Shown: one piece after another, positions 38,128 through 47,506 of the stretch
How positions within the stretch are numbered: the stretch's first letter is position 1
Layout: every line of letters starts with the position of its first letter
Assembly (NCBI GenBank): GCA_016178505.1
Contig: JACOTG010000052.1
Span: 18,099-82,098, forward strand
Reading direction: 5' to 3'
DNA: 64,000 nucleotides
Source: Planctomycetota bacterium
GTDB lineage: Bacteria; Planctomycetota; JACOTG01
Program-made: the position numbers and the translations under genes
Notes under the pieces: generated by a model
The model's database searches: none
What the model was told of the DNA's origin: nothing
Seen by the model: only the letters and a program-made list of their open reading frames with translations

Positions 38128-38973
38128 ATGGCAGAGAAGCGCTTGGGTCGGGGGCTCGATTTCCTCATCAGCGAAGATTCTTCATTCAACGGGGATGAGG
38201 TCCTCGAAGTGGATATCAAGGAGGTGCGAGCGAACCCGCGTCAACCACGAACGAGATTTGATGATCAAACCCTCCGTGAGTTGGCCGATTCGATCAAGGA
38301 ACAAGGTCTCCTCCAGCCGATTCTCCTGCGGCCCGTTTCGAATGGATACGAAGTCGTTGCCGGGGAGCGACGACTTCGAGCCTGTCAGCTTCTGGGGCTC
38401 GATACTGTCCGAGCGATCGTCCGAACGATTTCGGATTCTCAGCTTCTCGAGTTGGCTCTCGTCGAGAATCTGCAGCGACAGGATCTCAACCCGATCGAGA
38501 AGGCAACAGCATGCAAGCGACTGATCGACGAATCCGGGCTGACGCAAGCTGACGCCGCGAAACGCCTCGGCAAAGACCGATCGACGTTGGCGAATCTCCT
38601 CCGCCTCTTGGAGCTTCCGACAGAAATCCAAGAGCTGATTTCCGCCGGCGCGATTCTGACGGGACACGCGAAAGTGCTGCTCTCGATGCCGGATCCCAAG
38701 GTCCGGATCGCAGCGGCCAAGCGTATCGTCCTGGAAGACCTCTCTGTCAGAGCAGTCGAGAACATCGCGCGCCTTGCGACGACTCCGTCACCCGGGTCGA
38801 GCGTGGCGAAGAAACCGGCGACACTCACGGACCTGGAAGAGAGGCTCCAATTGAGGCTTGGGACGCGAGTTTCGATTCACGAAGGGAAACGAAGAGGGTT
38901 CATCCGGATCGAATTCACATCGCCCAAGGATTTTGAGCGAGTGTTTGCTCAGCTTATGGGTGAGTCGCGCTGA
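38128..38973 (+). CDS. parB: Chromosome partitioning protein ParB
   Basis: 281 residues from ATG 38128, preceded by GGGAGGGAG. The start MAEKRLGRGLDFLI is typical. The CTPase/ParB core follows: IRANPRQPR-like VRANPRQPRTRFD, the box VVAGERRLRAC and ENLQRQDLNPIEKA. The HTH region has LTQADAAKRLGKDRSTLANLLRLL, and a C-terminal dimer domain ends the chain. ParB binds parS and loads SMC near the origin. parA (soj) usually lies just upstream but is absent. The gene ends two bases from the convergent gene at 38976. Confidence 0.96.
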   Translation: MAEKRLGRGLDFLISEDSSFNGDEVLEVDIKEVRANPRQPRTRFDDQTLRELADSIKEQGLLQPILLRPVSNGYEVVAGERRLRACQLLGLDTVRAIVRTISDSQLLELALVENLQRQDLNPIEKATACKRLIDESGLTQADAAKRLGKDRSTLANLLRLLELPTEIQELISAGAILTGHAKVLLSMPDPKVRIAAAKRIVLEDLSVRAVENIARLATTPSPGSSVAKKPATLTDLEERLQLRLGTRVSIHEGKRRGFIRIEFTSPKDFERVFAQLMGESR

Positions 38974-38975
38974 GC

Positions 38976-39629
38976 CTACTTCTTATCGGTCGCGCCCGGC
39001 AACTGGCTTCCAGGAGCACCTGATGGGGGCCCGGGAGCATTGCCCCCAGATCCTGCTCCCGAAGTGGCTGGTGGCTTTGGCCGGGGTCGAGGGTGTTCCT
39101 TGGACCACGCGAGTTCGCTATCGCAGTCTTCAATTGCTGCATCTACCTTTGAAACCATGTGATAGGACGAGTCTTTGTTGACGAGGACGTGGTCCTTGAA
39201 TCGGGTCTTCAAGTCGACGAAGACGTCACGCGCTTTTTGAGCGTCGCCCGAAGCGAAGTATGCGTTTCCGAGATCGAACAGCACCCATGGTTCAGCTGAA
39301 GTATTGCGGATCGAAGGGAGCGCCGCCTCGATGTCGCGGACGGAATCCTCGGGCCCTTTCGGCGCGTTCGCGGCGGGTGGAGCCGCGAACGACAGATTGG
39401 CACGCGTCGTCGCGTAAGTTTCCCAGCCTTTGGTATTTGCGCTAGCGACAAGATAGCTGCGAATTCCGACTCCCGCCATCGCCAGGAGCACGACGGCCAG
39501 CGCAGCACCGATCCCGAGAAACAAGGAACGATTCCGACGAAAGCCCTCTGCGCTGAGGAAGGGCGGCTCTTCGGGGATGGCTTCGATGGGCGGCGTCTTG
39601 AGTCGCTTGGGCTGAACTTCAGGCTTCAT
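38976..39629 (-). CDS. Membrane-anchored TPR-like protein of unknown function
   Basis: 217 residues. A cytoplasmic N-terminus (residues 1-34), one membrane helix (LFLGIGAALAVVLLAMAGVG) and a periplasmic part with one recognisable tetratricopeptide unit (EPWVLFDLGNAYFASGDAQKARDVFVDL), ending in a Pro/Gly-rich low-complexity tail. The topology recalls YfgM-type membrane TPR proteins, but the match is weak. It overlaps the lipoprotein gene before it by eleven bases. Confidence 0.55.
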   Translation of the reverse strand: MKPEVQPKRLKTPPIEAIPEEPPFLSAEGFRRNRSLFLGIGAALAVVLLAMAGVGIRSYLVASANTKGWETYATTRANLSFAAPPAANAPKGPEDSVRDIEAALPSIRNTSAEPWVLFDLGNAYFASGDAQKARDVFVDLKTRFKDHVLVNKDSSYHMVSKVDAAIEDCDSELAWSKEHPRPRPKPPATSGAGSGGNAPGPPSGAPGSQLPGATDKK

Positions 39630-40059
39630 TTGTCGGCTCGACCTCTATCTGAACGAAGGTGAAAATGTCCTGCGTGTAGATGCTCACGGTACTTCGTGAA
39701 TTCGGTTTTCGGAACTTGAGCACGTTCTTGCTGCCTTCCAACGTTTCCGGGAGCGCGGTCCAGCCGTAGGGCGGTTGGATCATCTGCGACCGGTAGAACG
39801 CCGCGATCTTTTGCGCCGAGTCCGTTCCCTTGTAGAGGAGCTTCCCACGTCGGAGCTCGCCGTCTTGATAGGTGAGCGACCGATTGCCGCTCGTCTGGAG
39901 ATCGAAGCCGAACGGAGCTGGAACGTCATTGAATTGGACCGGGCGCAACTCCGAAGAAGTGGCGTCCGGTAGATCAGAGCCCGTCCAGTGACGGGTTTCG
40001 GCGCACGAAACGAGAACCGCCAGCGACACCACGAGGATTGCCACGCGATTCGTACTCAC
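39619..40059 (-). CDS. Putative lipoprotein of unknown function
   Basis: 146 residues from GTG 40059, with a GGGAGGGAGAGGGG region just upstream; earlier starts would precede that site. The signal sequence ends in a lipobox (LAVLVSC), so the Cys is probably lipidated. The mature protein contains RSLTYQDGELRRGKLLYKGT and AAFYRSQMIQPPYGW, like small envelope lipoproteins with a single alpha/beta domain. No family can be named with certainty. Confidence 0.62.
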   Translation of the reverse strand: MSTNRVAILVVSLAVLVSCAETRHWTGSDLPDATSSELRPVQFNDVPAPFGFDLQTSGNRSLTYQDGELRRGKLLYKGTDSAQKIAAFYRSQMIQPPYGWTALPETLEGSKNVLKFRKPNSRSTVSIYTQDIFTFVQIEVEPTNEA

Positions 40060-40256
40060 GACCCCTCTCCCTCCCAAGAACGAGGCGGTCTCCACGAAAG
40101 AGCCGACTCGATTAGCCCTGCGAGCCAACCTCGGTACAGAAACTCTCCGTCGAGGATCGGCTCGAAACGGCGCGATTATAGAAGAGGAGAAGGGCCTTTC
40201 AAGCCGAAATCACCGGCCGTGGCGTGGGGATCGATGAAGGCCGGAGCCGCGTCGAG

Positions 40257-40418
40257 TCAACAGGCGGTACGGCTGCCGGAAGAAGGAGAGTCGGAGCCGC
40301 TCGTCGGGACGACTTTGATCAAGACCTTCTTGCACCGCGAGCACTCGAGATGTGTTCTGCAGTCGAAGAAGTAAGTCGTCCTGTGGCAGTTCGGGCAGTA
40401 GAGGTTCGAGTTTTCCAT
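40257..40418 (-). CDS. Small zinc-ribbon protein
   Basis: 53 residues from ATG 40418, which has GGGATGAG upstream. Two CxxC knuckles, YCPNCHRTTYFFDC and LECSRCKKV, form a zinc ribbon. The tail is Ser-rich. It may bind nucleic acid or be a protein partner; no function is known. It is too small for comparison by eye, but the paired cysteines are unlikely by chance. Confidence 0.5.
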   Translation of the reverse strand: MENSNLYCPNCHRTTYFFDCRTHLECSRCKKVLIKVVPTSGSDSPSSGSRTAC

Positions 40419-40475
40419 GAGTTGCTCATCCCAGTTGCTTGCGACCGCGCGACATGCCACCGGAGCAAGCATCAT

Positions 40476-41017
40476 GCCGCGAAACGTCGATGTGTCGGGT
40501 GCGCGACTAACAACGCGACTTCATTGTACTTCGACGACCCCTTTTCCCGTGCTCAGGAATCGCCGTAGTTTTACTGTTGTTAATCCTCGACATCCGATCT
40601 TGGTTTCGACGCAAACGTGTTCCGTGAAATCGACACGTGACCGAGCAACCGACCAGCCCGCTTCGGCACACTGCGTCGTCGGGGGTCGTTTTGCGAGCCG
40701 TCAGCCTCGGCCGATCTTCGGAAGTCGAAACCACCGCTTGCCTTCGGTGGATTAGTCGACTAGAATCGCCCAGGGTTTTGTCAAAGCCGGACACTCAGCA
40801 TGTTAGTGGCGAACATTCAGAAGCTGTATCCGATGCGCGGACGACGCCAGCATTCGCGGCGGCCGTCGATGGGGAGATCCAGCGGACGCTCCGGCACGTC
40901 GTCCGAGCCTTCCACACGGTTTCGACCGAAACCCGGGACGCCGACCCAACCGCAATCGCCGTTTGCCGGCTCGAGAGAGATTCGCCACTTCAATTCCGCA
41001 GAAAGGAATCCATCGCT
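40476..41017. other. 542-base region with no supported gene
   Basis: Open frames exist on both strands, but their translations are Arg/Ser-rich with no motif and show no ribosome site. A TACAAT-like -10 box on the minus strand near 40530 could serve the zinc-ribbon gene. Nothing else is recognised. Confidence 0.5.
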
Positions 41018-41611
41018 GTGTCTGCGCTGAACGATGCCACCCTCGTCTTGAATCGCTCGTGGGTCGCCATTCACGTGACGTCTGTTCGAACGGCGCTCTC
41101 ACTCGTCTATCAAGGCTGCGCTCGAATCATCTCGCCCGAGACGTACGAAACCCACGACTTCGCGTCTTGGACGGACCTCTCCGTTGCAAACGGTGACCGC
41201 TGCATCCGCACCGTCAGCCTGACGATTCGAGTCCCCGAGATCATCGTTCTCTTGGCCTATGACGGGATTCCCAAGAAGGAAGTGCCATTCTCCCGGAAGA
41301 ACATCTACAAGCGCGACACCTACACTTGCCAATACTGTGGTCGTCGTGCGTCGAGCGAAGATCTGTCGATCGACCACATCATTCCACGCTCACACGGCGG
41401 CCGAAGCTCGTGGACCAATTGTGTGCTCGCTTGCATCCGATGCAACGTGCGCAAAGGGAATCGCACCCTGCGCGAGGCGGGCATGACGCTCCTCCACAAG
41501 CCACAAAAACCCGACTGGTCGCCCGCGCTCACACTTACGTTCGGCGCGAAGAAGGAAAGTTGGGAGAAGTTCATCTCTGATCGCTACTGGAACATCGAGC
41601 TCTCCGAGTAG
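41018..41611 (+). CDS. HNH endonuclease domain protein
   Basis: 197 residues from GTG 41018. The N-terminus (TLVLNRSWVAIHVTSVRTALSLVYQGCARI) is that of a widespread family of small HNH proteins. The HNH core with four cysteines reads CQYCGRR, LSIDHIIPRSHGG, WTNCVLACIRCNVRKG. Zinc is held by the CxxC pairs and the DH plus N are catalytic. The biological role of this family is not established; some are tied to DNA repair or restriction. There is no methylase or other restriction gene near. Confidence 0.85.
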   Translation: MSALNDATLVLNRSWVAIHVTSVRTALSLVYQGCARIISPETYETHDFASWTDLSVANGDRCIRTVSLTIRVPEIIVLLAYDGIPKKEVPFSRKNIYKRDTYTCQYCGRRASSEDLSIDHIIPRSHGGRSSWTNCVLACIRCNVRKGNRTLREAGMTLLHKPQKPDWSPALTLTFGAKKESWEKFISDRYWNIELSE

Positions 41612-41622
41612 TCCGCGCGACC

Positions 41623-41651
41623 GACAACTTTCTCGTTTCCACTCGTATAAT
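41623..41651 (+). promoter_or_regulatory. Possible promoter of the DUF3352-like gene
   Basis: A perfect TATAAT at 41646-41651; the best upstream element near GACAAC (41623-41628) is 17 bases away but matches -35 poorly. Start of translation is about 90 bases downstream. Confidence 0.35.
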
Positions 41652-41741
41652 CCCGATTCTTCGAGCGAGAGCCCAGAACATCGCTGAGATATTGGCCGCA
41701 GTCGCTCTGCAAGCGAATGCCGAAAAGAGGAGGGGCGCAAG

Positions 41742-43577
41742 ATGACGGCGAACGTTGGATTCCAGTCGCTTCGACCGACGTCGATGGCCGCTTACTCGCT
41801 CGTCGCCACGATGCTGCTGCCGCTCGCGATCGGCGGAACGGCGCTCTGCGCTGGCTCGCCGCCGTCGAGCGACCTCACGGAGGTCGCATCCGTTCTGCCG
41901 GCGGGGACACTCGCGTTCGTCGCATTTCCAAATCTGTCGGGCTTCGAGTCGCAGTTTAGGAGCACGGCGCTCTACAAGATCTTTCAGGAAACGCAGGTTC
42001 AGAAGTTTCTCGAGAAACCCCTTGCCGCTCTGCGAGCAACGATCAAGAGCGCTGCGCCATCCGGATTCGACGACAATCTCATCGCGAGCACCTTCGACGG
42101 TGCTGCAGCGTTTGCTCTCACCAGTGTGAAGTTGCCCAAGCCCGGATCCGGTGAACGCCCTGACATCGGACTCGTCGCCATTGCCAGGGCATCCAAATCC
42201 GACAAGCTCACGGCGTTTCGATCGGTACTGAAACAGCTCGCGCAATCCGAGGCAACCTTCAAGTCTCAGCAAACGAAGATGCTCGACGTCGATGTCGATG
42301 CGTGGACGTTTGATGAGCAATCCCCGACTGTGTTTTCGGCGCAGCTCGCCGATCGCTTCTACGTTTCGATCAGCCCGAGCGCAATGGCGTCCGTTCTCGC
42401 TCTGGCGAAGGGAAAGGGTGCTGCACTGTCGACGGATGCGACCTTTCAGAAGGTGTCGGTCCGAATTTCAACAGGCGACGCACCAATCATGGCGACATAC
42501 GTCAGCATCGAAGGAATCCTCGCACTGTTCCAACCGCTGATTCCGCCGTCGGTGCGCTCGGCGTTGGAAAAGAGCGGAGTTTCTGGACTCAAAGCGATTG
42601 GATTGGGCACCGCAGTGAAGGACGGAGTCTTCGTCGACTCGACCTTCTTCTACTGCCCGACACCGAGAACTGGCATTTTGCGTTGCATACAAAGTGAGCC
42701 GCTCGACCTATCGCATCTCGCATTCGTACCGAAAGACCTCACGAGCTTCGGCATGCGTCGTCTGAATTTGGCGTCGGTTTGGGACTCCGTTTGGGAAACG
42801 ATCGCCGCATACGATCCAACAGTTGCCGACCAAGCGAAGAAGGCCATTGCTTCGCTTGAGGAACAGTTGGGATTTGCGATCAGAGCGGACTTTGTCGAGT
42901 CACTCGGCACCGAGTTCATTCACTACTCGAGGTCAGCGCCGACTGGTTTTCCAGAGTTGATATTCCTAGTCGAATTGAAGAACGCACAGAAATTCACGGA
43001 CTGTCTGCAGAAGCTCACGGCCAAACTGCCCAACGTCAAGATCAAGGAGGTCCCGGTCGGCGAATCGGGAAAGGTCTACTACTTGGATCTCTCGCAGCTG
43101 GGACCGATGGCGATGTTCGTTCAACCCTGCTACGGTCTCGCCGGGAATTACCTCGTGGTCTCGCTGAACCTGCAGGCCCTGAAATCGACCCTCGTTGGCT
43201 TCGGGGCGAAGGATCGACCGTCCGTTCGGGAGAACGACGGATTCAAGGCCCTGTTTGAAACCGTTCCGAAGGGCGTGTCTAGCCTGAGCTACTCCGATAC
43301 GCGCAAGTCGTTCGAGTCGCTCTACAACTCGATTCGTGGGATTCTCCCGATGGTCGCGGCGTCCGCAGGGCACGAATTGCCATTCGACATGGCGCTGCTT
43401 CCGACCACCGAGTCGATTTCGAAATACCTGACGCCAGGAATGGGCTACGGAATCGTCGACGCGGACGGATTCGCGTCACGATCGCGAACGGCAATCTCGA
43501 CGAACCTGTTCGTACCGCAGGCATTCGTGGTCGCCGGGATTACCGGCGTGATGTTCAGTCATTTTGATCGAAGGTGA
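41742..43577 (+). CDS. Secreted DUF3352-like protein
   Basis: 611 residues with a signal peptide (SLVATMLLPLAIGGTALCAG). The start of the mature protein, SVLPAGTLAFVAFPNLSGFES, resembles DUF3352 proteins, which open with a phrase on protein 'tolerance' of pLPadt type. The rest alternates short beta strands and helices (FSAQLADRFYVSISPSAMASVLA, AGNYLVVSLNLQALKSTL). The function of the family is unknown. It has its own TATAAT promoter and leads a plus-strand run. Confidence 0.62.
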   Translation: MTANVGFQSLRPTSMAAYSLVATMLLPLAIGGTALCAGSPPSSDLTEVASVLPAGTLAFVAFPNLSGFESQFRSTALYKIFQETQVQKFLEKPLAALRATIKSAAPSGFDDNLIASTFDGAAAFALTSVKLPKPGSGERPDIGLVAIARASKSDKLTAFRSVLKQLAQSEATFKSQQTKMLDVDVDAWTFDEQSPTVFSAQLADRFYVSISPSAMASVLALAKGKGAALSTDATFQKVSVRISTGDAPIMATYVSIEGILALFQPLIPPSVRSALEKSGVSGLKAIGLGTAVKDGVFVDSTFFYCPTPRTGILRCIQSEPLDLSHLAFVPKDLTSFGMRRLNLASVWDSVWETIAAYDPTVADQAKKAIASLEEQLGFAIRADFVESLGTEFIHYSRSAPTGFPELIFLVELKNAQKFTDCLQKLTAKLPNVKIKEVPVGESGKVYYLDLSQLGPMAMFVQPCYGLAGNYLVVSLNLQALKSTLVGFGAKDRPSVRENDGFKALFETVPKGVSSLSYSDTRKSFESLYNSIRGILPMVAASAGHELPFDMALLPTTESISKYLTPGMGYGIVDADGFASRSRTAISTNLFVPQAFVVAGITGVMFSHFDRR

Positions 43578-43642
43578 TCGCGAGGATGCGGACGTTGATG
43601 CCGTCGCTTCTCCGCGCCCGTTCCCGCGGGTATCGTGGAGCC

Positions 43643-44197
43643 GTGACGAGAATCCGAAGATTCGTGGCGCTGGCCTTGGTGACCGGCGCGTGGAACTGTG
43701 CATCGCCAGCGCCCCAAACTCCGCCGAACGACGCGTGGTTTCCGGCAATCGTCGGTCGCACGTGGACCTTCGAGGGCCGGCAGGGTAACGAGACGTCGCG
43801 CGGCGTATTCCACCTCGAGAGCGGCGATAGTTCCAGCACGTTCACACTCGTCGTCGAGAATCCGAAAACCGGAAAGTCGGAGCGCGCACGTTTGCGCGTC
43901 GAGGGCGAGGACGTCACGATTTTCTGGACGTCGGGACGCTTCGATCTTCTTCGCGCGCCTCTGGTGCCCGGCCGAAAGTGGACTTGGGACGAGCGCGGAC
44001 GGCGGACTGACGCAACGGTCGTCGGCATCGAACCGCTGCAAGTCGGGGGAAGCCCGACGCCATGCCTTCACATTCGCTACGAGCTGCTCGGCGCGCCGAC
44101 GCAAGATTACTGGTTCGCGCGGGGCCTCGGCTGGGTTCGAATCCAGTTGACCTCATCCGGTTCGCCGCCTGACGTCCGAGAGCTGATCCTTCCGTGA
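43643..44197 (+). CDS. Putative lipoprotein or exported protein
   Basis: About 184 residues if started at GTG 43643; ATG 43586 is the alternative. The N-terminus (TRIRRFVALALVTGAWNCAS) is a signal sequence with a possible lipidated Cys, though the lipobox AWNC is poor. The mature part is beta-rich (PAIVGRTWTFEGRQGN, RFDLLRAPLVPGRKWTWDE). It overlaps the PIG-L gene by four bases (GTGA), so the two are probably translated together. Confidence 0.55.
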   Translation: MTRIRRFVALALVTGAWNCASPAPQTPPNDAWFPAIVGRTWTFEGRQGNETSRGVFHLESGDSSSTFTLVVENPKTGKSERARLRVEGEDVTIFWTSGRFDLLRAPLVPGRKWTWDERGRRTDATVVGIEPLQVGGSPTPCLHIRYELLGAPTQDYWFARGLGWVRIQLTSSGSPPDVRELILP

Positions 44198-46512
44198 CGT
44201 CACTACTCGTGCTGTCCCTGTCGCTGATCGTTTCGAGTCCTCCGGGCGGCGAAGGGGGCGTGATTGCGCTGCGCCAAGCACTCCAGGACGTGACGACCGA
44301 CTATCGATTGCTTGCGGTCGCAGCGCATCCCGACGACGAGGATCTGGCCACACTCGTCGTTCTGCGTCGGCGTGACGGCGTTCGAACCGACGTTGCACTC
44401 GGCACGCGAGGGGAGGGGGGACAGGACGAGATCGGTCCCGAACTTTATCGTTCGCTCGGTGTCGTTCGCACGCGGGAGATGGAGGAAGCGGCGGCGATCC
44501 ACGGCGCCCAAGTTCACTATCTGGATCTGGCCGACTTCGGATTTTCGAAAACGGCCGACGAAACGTTCGGGATATGGGGGAAAGACGAAGCACTGCGACG
44601 CTTGGTGCGGATCATCAGACGCGTTCGCCCGCAAGTGATGATTTCGAACCACGACACGAAAAGTGGTCACGGCAACCATCAGGTCATGGGACGGGCGATG
44701 ATCGATGCGTTCGAGCGCGCGGCTGACCCGGCGTTCGCGCCAGAGCTCGGGGCGCCGTGGGCAGTCGCCAAGTGCTACGTCCGCTCGCCGCGCTCGCGCG
44801 CCAACGTCGTGATCGAGTCACAAGAACGCGATCCGACGCGCGGCGTGACCTACTTCGACCTCGCGGCCGAAGCGCTGCGGCACCACCGCTCGCAGGGCAC
44901 CTGGGATTCCCTCATCGGCGGAGAGGACGGCGCGCGCGGCTATGAGCGCGTCCTGACTCGAGTGGGCACAGGGAACGAAACGAGCCTCTTTGACCACGTG
45001 CCAACGCTCGTGGATCGACTTCGAACCTCCGGTGCGTCGGCGGAGGCCCGGGCTTTGGACGACATCACGGCGCAGTTTCGAAGTGTCGCGATTCCAAGCC
45101 ATCCTGAAGCTCTGGCCCCGTGGATCGCCGGCAATCTGACGCGCGTGCGATCCCTGGCCGGCGGTGCAAGGGATCGCGATGTCGCAAGCGCGCTTCAGGA
45201 CTTTGCGGGTCGAATCGAGCAAGCACTGATCTGTTCGCTCGGGGCCAGAATCGATGTCGCCGTCAAGCCGGCGATCGTCGTGCCGGGGGAGCCCGTTCGC
45301 GTTACCGCGAGGTTCACGTCGATCGGGACTCCGCTCGACTCCGTTCGTCTTGGACTCTCGGGCCCACTCTTGGGCGCGTCGATCGCTGCGCCGTCGCCTG
45401 CCGATTCGCACGACCTCCTGTTCGCCGGTCGGCTAGACGCGGGTGTGACGGCGACGCGACCGGTCGAAGACCACCTCTACGATTACGACGAGGATCGTCC
45501 TGCGCTGGAGATCCGCGCGAACTGCCGCGTGAGCGGCGCGGACGTGTCGCTCTCGAAGCGGCTCCCGTTGGATGTGACGTCGGCGATCGAGGTCGAAGTG
45601 TCGCCACGAATCCTGCTCATGCGCGGCGGCGTCCCAGCGATGACTGCGGTGCGTTTGCACAATCGGCTCGAGCGGCCCTGGACGGGGCGACTCGTCGTCT
45701 CCGGGCGAGAGCCGCTGGCGATATCGTTGCCGGCGCGCGGCGAGGCCTCGCAAACGATCGAGCTTGCTTCCTCGAACGCGCCCGTCGAGACGCGCACGAT
45801 TCAGCTCGTTGCGGATGGCGTGAACACGCCCGTCTCGTCGACCGTCGTCACCACGCGAATGGCCAATGTCTCGGTTGCGCCGGGTTTGCGAGTTGGCGTC
45901 GTGGAGACGTACGATCGCACCGCGTCGGACGCGCTCCGCGCGCTGCGCGTCGACTCTCGAACGCTCGCCGCAGCCGACCTCGCGACAGGCGACTTGCAAT
46001 CGTTCGACACGATCGTGGTCGACCTGCGTGGGTACGGCGTTCGTCCGGATCTTCGGGAGAACGCGCGCCGTCTCGTCGAGTACGTGAAGAACGGCGGGCA
46101 CCTCGTGGTCTTCTATCAAAAGCCGGGTGACTGGAAGTCGGAGTATGCGCCGCTTCCGCTCCTGCTCTCGAGCGATCGCGTCACCGTCGAGACAGCGCCG
46201 GTGAAGATCTTGCTTCCCGATCATGCGCTCATGTCGATTCCGAACCGAATCTACGCGGAGGATTTCGAAGGTTGGGTGCAAGAGCGCGGCCTCTACTTTT
46301 CGAAGGAACACGATTCGGCCTACGAGGAGCTTCTGGCGATGGCGGACCCGGGCGAGAAAGAATTGCGAGGCGGCGTTCTTTTCTGCCGCGCGGGCCGAGG
46401 AAGTTTCATCTACACGAGCCTCGTGTGGTACCGGCAGCTTCGCGAATTGCATGAAGGCGCGCTGAAGGCGTTCGCGAACTTCATCTCATACCCCAAGATC
46501 AAAGAACCGTGA
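44194..46512 (+). CDS. Large exported PIG-L/LmbE family deacetylase
   Basis: 772 residues. After a short hydrophobic leader (SLLVLSLSLIVSS) comes a LmbE domain with VAAHPDDEDLATLVV (H45, D48) and the third ligand in KSGHGNHQVMGR. The middle is beta-sandwich-like (about residues 350-560). The C-terminal part resembles a class I glutamine-amidotransferase fold without a visible catalytic triad (DTIVVDLRGYGVRPD, GGHLVVFYQKPGD). The family removes N-acetyl groups from GlcNAc-containing substrates. This is a second LmbE enzyme, far larger than BshB1, and is probably extracytoplasmic, acting on a glycan. Confidence 0.8.
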   Translation: MTSLLVLSLSLIVSSPPGGEGGVIALRQALQDVTTDYRLLAVAAHPDDEDLATLVVLRRRDGVRTDVALGTRGEGGQDEIGPELYRSLGVVRTREMEEAAAIHGAQVHYLDLADFGFSKTADETFGIWGKDEALRRLVRIIRRVRPQVMISNHDTKSGHGNHQVMGRAMIDAFERAADPAFAPELGAPWAVAKCYVRSPRSRANVVIESQERDPTRGVTYFDLAAEALRHHRSQGTWDSLIGGEDGARGYERVLTRVGTGNETSLFDHVPTLVDRLRTSGASAEARALDDITAQFRSVAIPSHPEALAPWIAGNLTRVRSLAGGARDRDVASALQDFAGRIEQALICSLGARIDVAVKPAIVVPGEPVRVTARFTSIGTPLDSVRLGLSGPLLGASIAAPSPADSHDLLFAGRLDAGVTATRPVEDHLYDYDEDRPALEIRANCRVSGADVSLSKRLPLDVTSAIEVEVSPRILLMRGGVPAMTAVRLHNRLERPWTGRLVVSGREPLAISLPARGEASQTIELASSNAPVETRTIQLVADGVNTPVSSTVVTTRMANVSVAPGLRVGVVETYDRTASDALRALRVDSRTLAAADLATGDLQSFDTIVVDLRGYGVRPDLRENARRLVEYVKNGGHLVVFYQKPGDWKSEYAPLPLLLSSDRVTVETAPVKILLPDHALMSIPNRIYAEDFEGWVQERGLYFSKEHDSAYEELLAMADPGEKELRGGVLFCRAGRGSFIYTSLVWYRQLRELHEGALKAFANFISYPKIKEP

Positions 46513-46522
46513 TCGAGGCGCT

Positions 46523-47476
46523 GTGACGCTCAACGCCGCACGTCTCGCGCTCGTTCTCGTCGTCGGGCTCGGGCGTGGCGACGCTCGCGAGCACGTCGAC
46601 ACCCCAAATGTGTCCGTCGATTTTCCCGCCGGCAAACGCAGCTTCGCCGACGCGACCGCCCGTTTCTTCGTCGAAGCGCGCGACGATCTCGCAGCCAAGC
46701 TCGGTGTGCCTTACTCGCGCACGGCGACCGTGCAGCTCTTCGACGACGACGCGGGATTCGACGCGGCGGTTTCGGGGCACCGCATCGAGCCGTGGGTTGC
46801 CGCGGTGGCCATTCCGTCCGAGGCGAGGATCGTAGTGCGCGGCACGACTCCCGAGGCACACCTCACCGAGGAATTCGTCCCGCTGCTTCGCCACGAAGTC
46901 TGTCATCTGCTCGTCGGCGCGACTGCGATCGAAGGGAGAACTCACGTTCCGGTTTGGTTCGACGAGGGCCTTGCGCAGTGGGCTGCGGACCGTCTGGTCG
47001 TCGCGGAAGCAGACGTCGCCATTCTCGATCGGTATGGCTTCCTCGCTCCGTTCGTTCAGCTCGACGAGCGATTCCCGACGAACGCGAGCGACGCGCGCAT
47101 CGCATACCTTCAGTCGGAGTCATTCGTGCGATTCGTCGTTTACCGGCGCGGACTCGACGCCGTACGGGAAACGCTCCGACGCGTACGAAGGGGTGAAGTC
47201 TTCGCCGATGCGTTCGACGCAGGCGCGGGCGTGCGATTCTTCGAGCTCGAGCGTGAGTGGAAACAGTGGCTTCACGACGAATTCTCCTTGCCGTACCTCA
47301 TCGCACGAAGCCTTCCGTTTTTTGCGCTCGTCGCGCTCGTCGTCGTGTTGACGTTCGTCGTTCGGCGCTTTCGCGATCGACGCTTGCTGCGGCGCATGGC
47401 CTTGGAAGAATCAACGACGCCGATCGATGAGCCGGGCGACGAATTCGATGCGATCGACGAGGTCCGGGATCCTTGA
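46523..47476 (+). CDS. Membrane-anchored peptidase MA-like gluzincin
   Basis: 317 residues with a possible signal sequence (ARLALVLVVGLGRGDA). The gluzincin motif RHEVCHLLVG gives HExxH, and VWFDEGLAQWAAD supplies the downstream Glu. A C-terminal membrane helix (FFALVALVVVLTFVVRRF) is followed by a short acidic tail. This matches the peptidase_MA family of unknown substrate. It follows the PIG-L gene by ten bases. Confidence 0.78.
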   Translation: MTLNAARLALVLVVGLGRGDAREHVDTPNVSVDFPAGKRSFADATARFFVEARDDLAAKLGVPYSRTATVQLFDDDAGFDAAVSGHRIEPWVAAVAIPSEARIVVRGTTPEAHLTEEFVPLLRHEVCHLLVGATAIEGRTHVPVWFDEGLAQWAADRLVVAEADVAILDRYGFLAPFVQLDERFPTNASDARIAYLQSESFVRFVVYRRGLDAVRETLRRVRRGEVFADAFDAGAGVRFFELEREWKQWLHDEFSLPYLIARSLPFFALVALVVVLTFVVRRFRDRRLLRRMALEESTTPIDEPGDEFDAIDEVRDP

Positions 47477-47506
47477 AGTCGCTGATGTCGAGTTGCGGAT
47501 TTCAAC

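Noticed and set aside
40507..40794. Minus-strand frame of 95 residues before the HNH gene.
   Set aside because: No ribosome site, no motif, composition unlike a protein.
41018..41611. HNH protein as part of a restriction or anti-phage system.
   Set aside because: No methylase, helicase or other defence gene is adjacent; neighbours are housekeeping or envelope genes.
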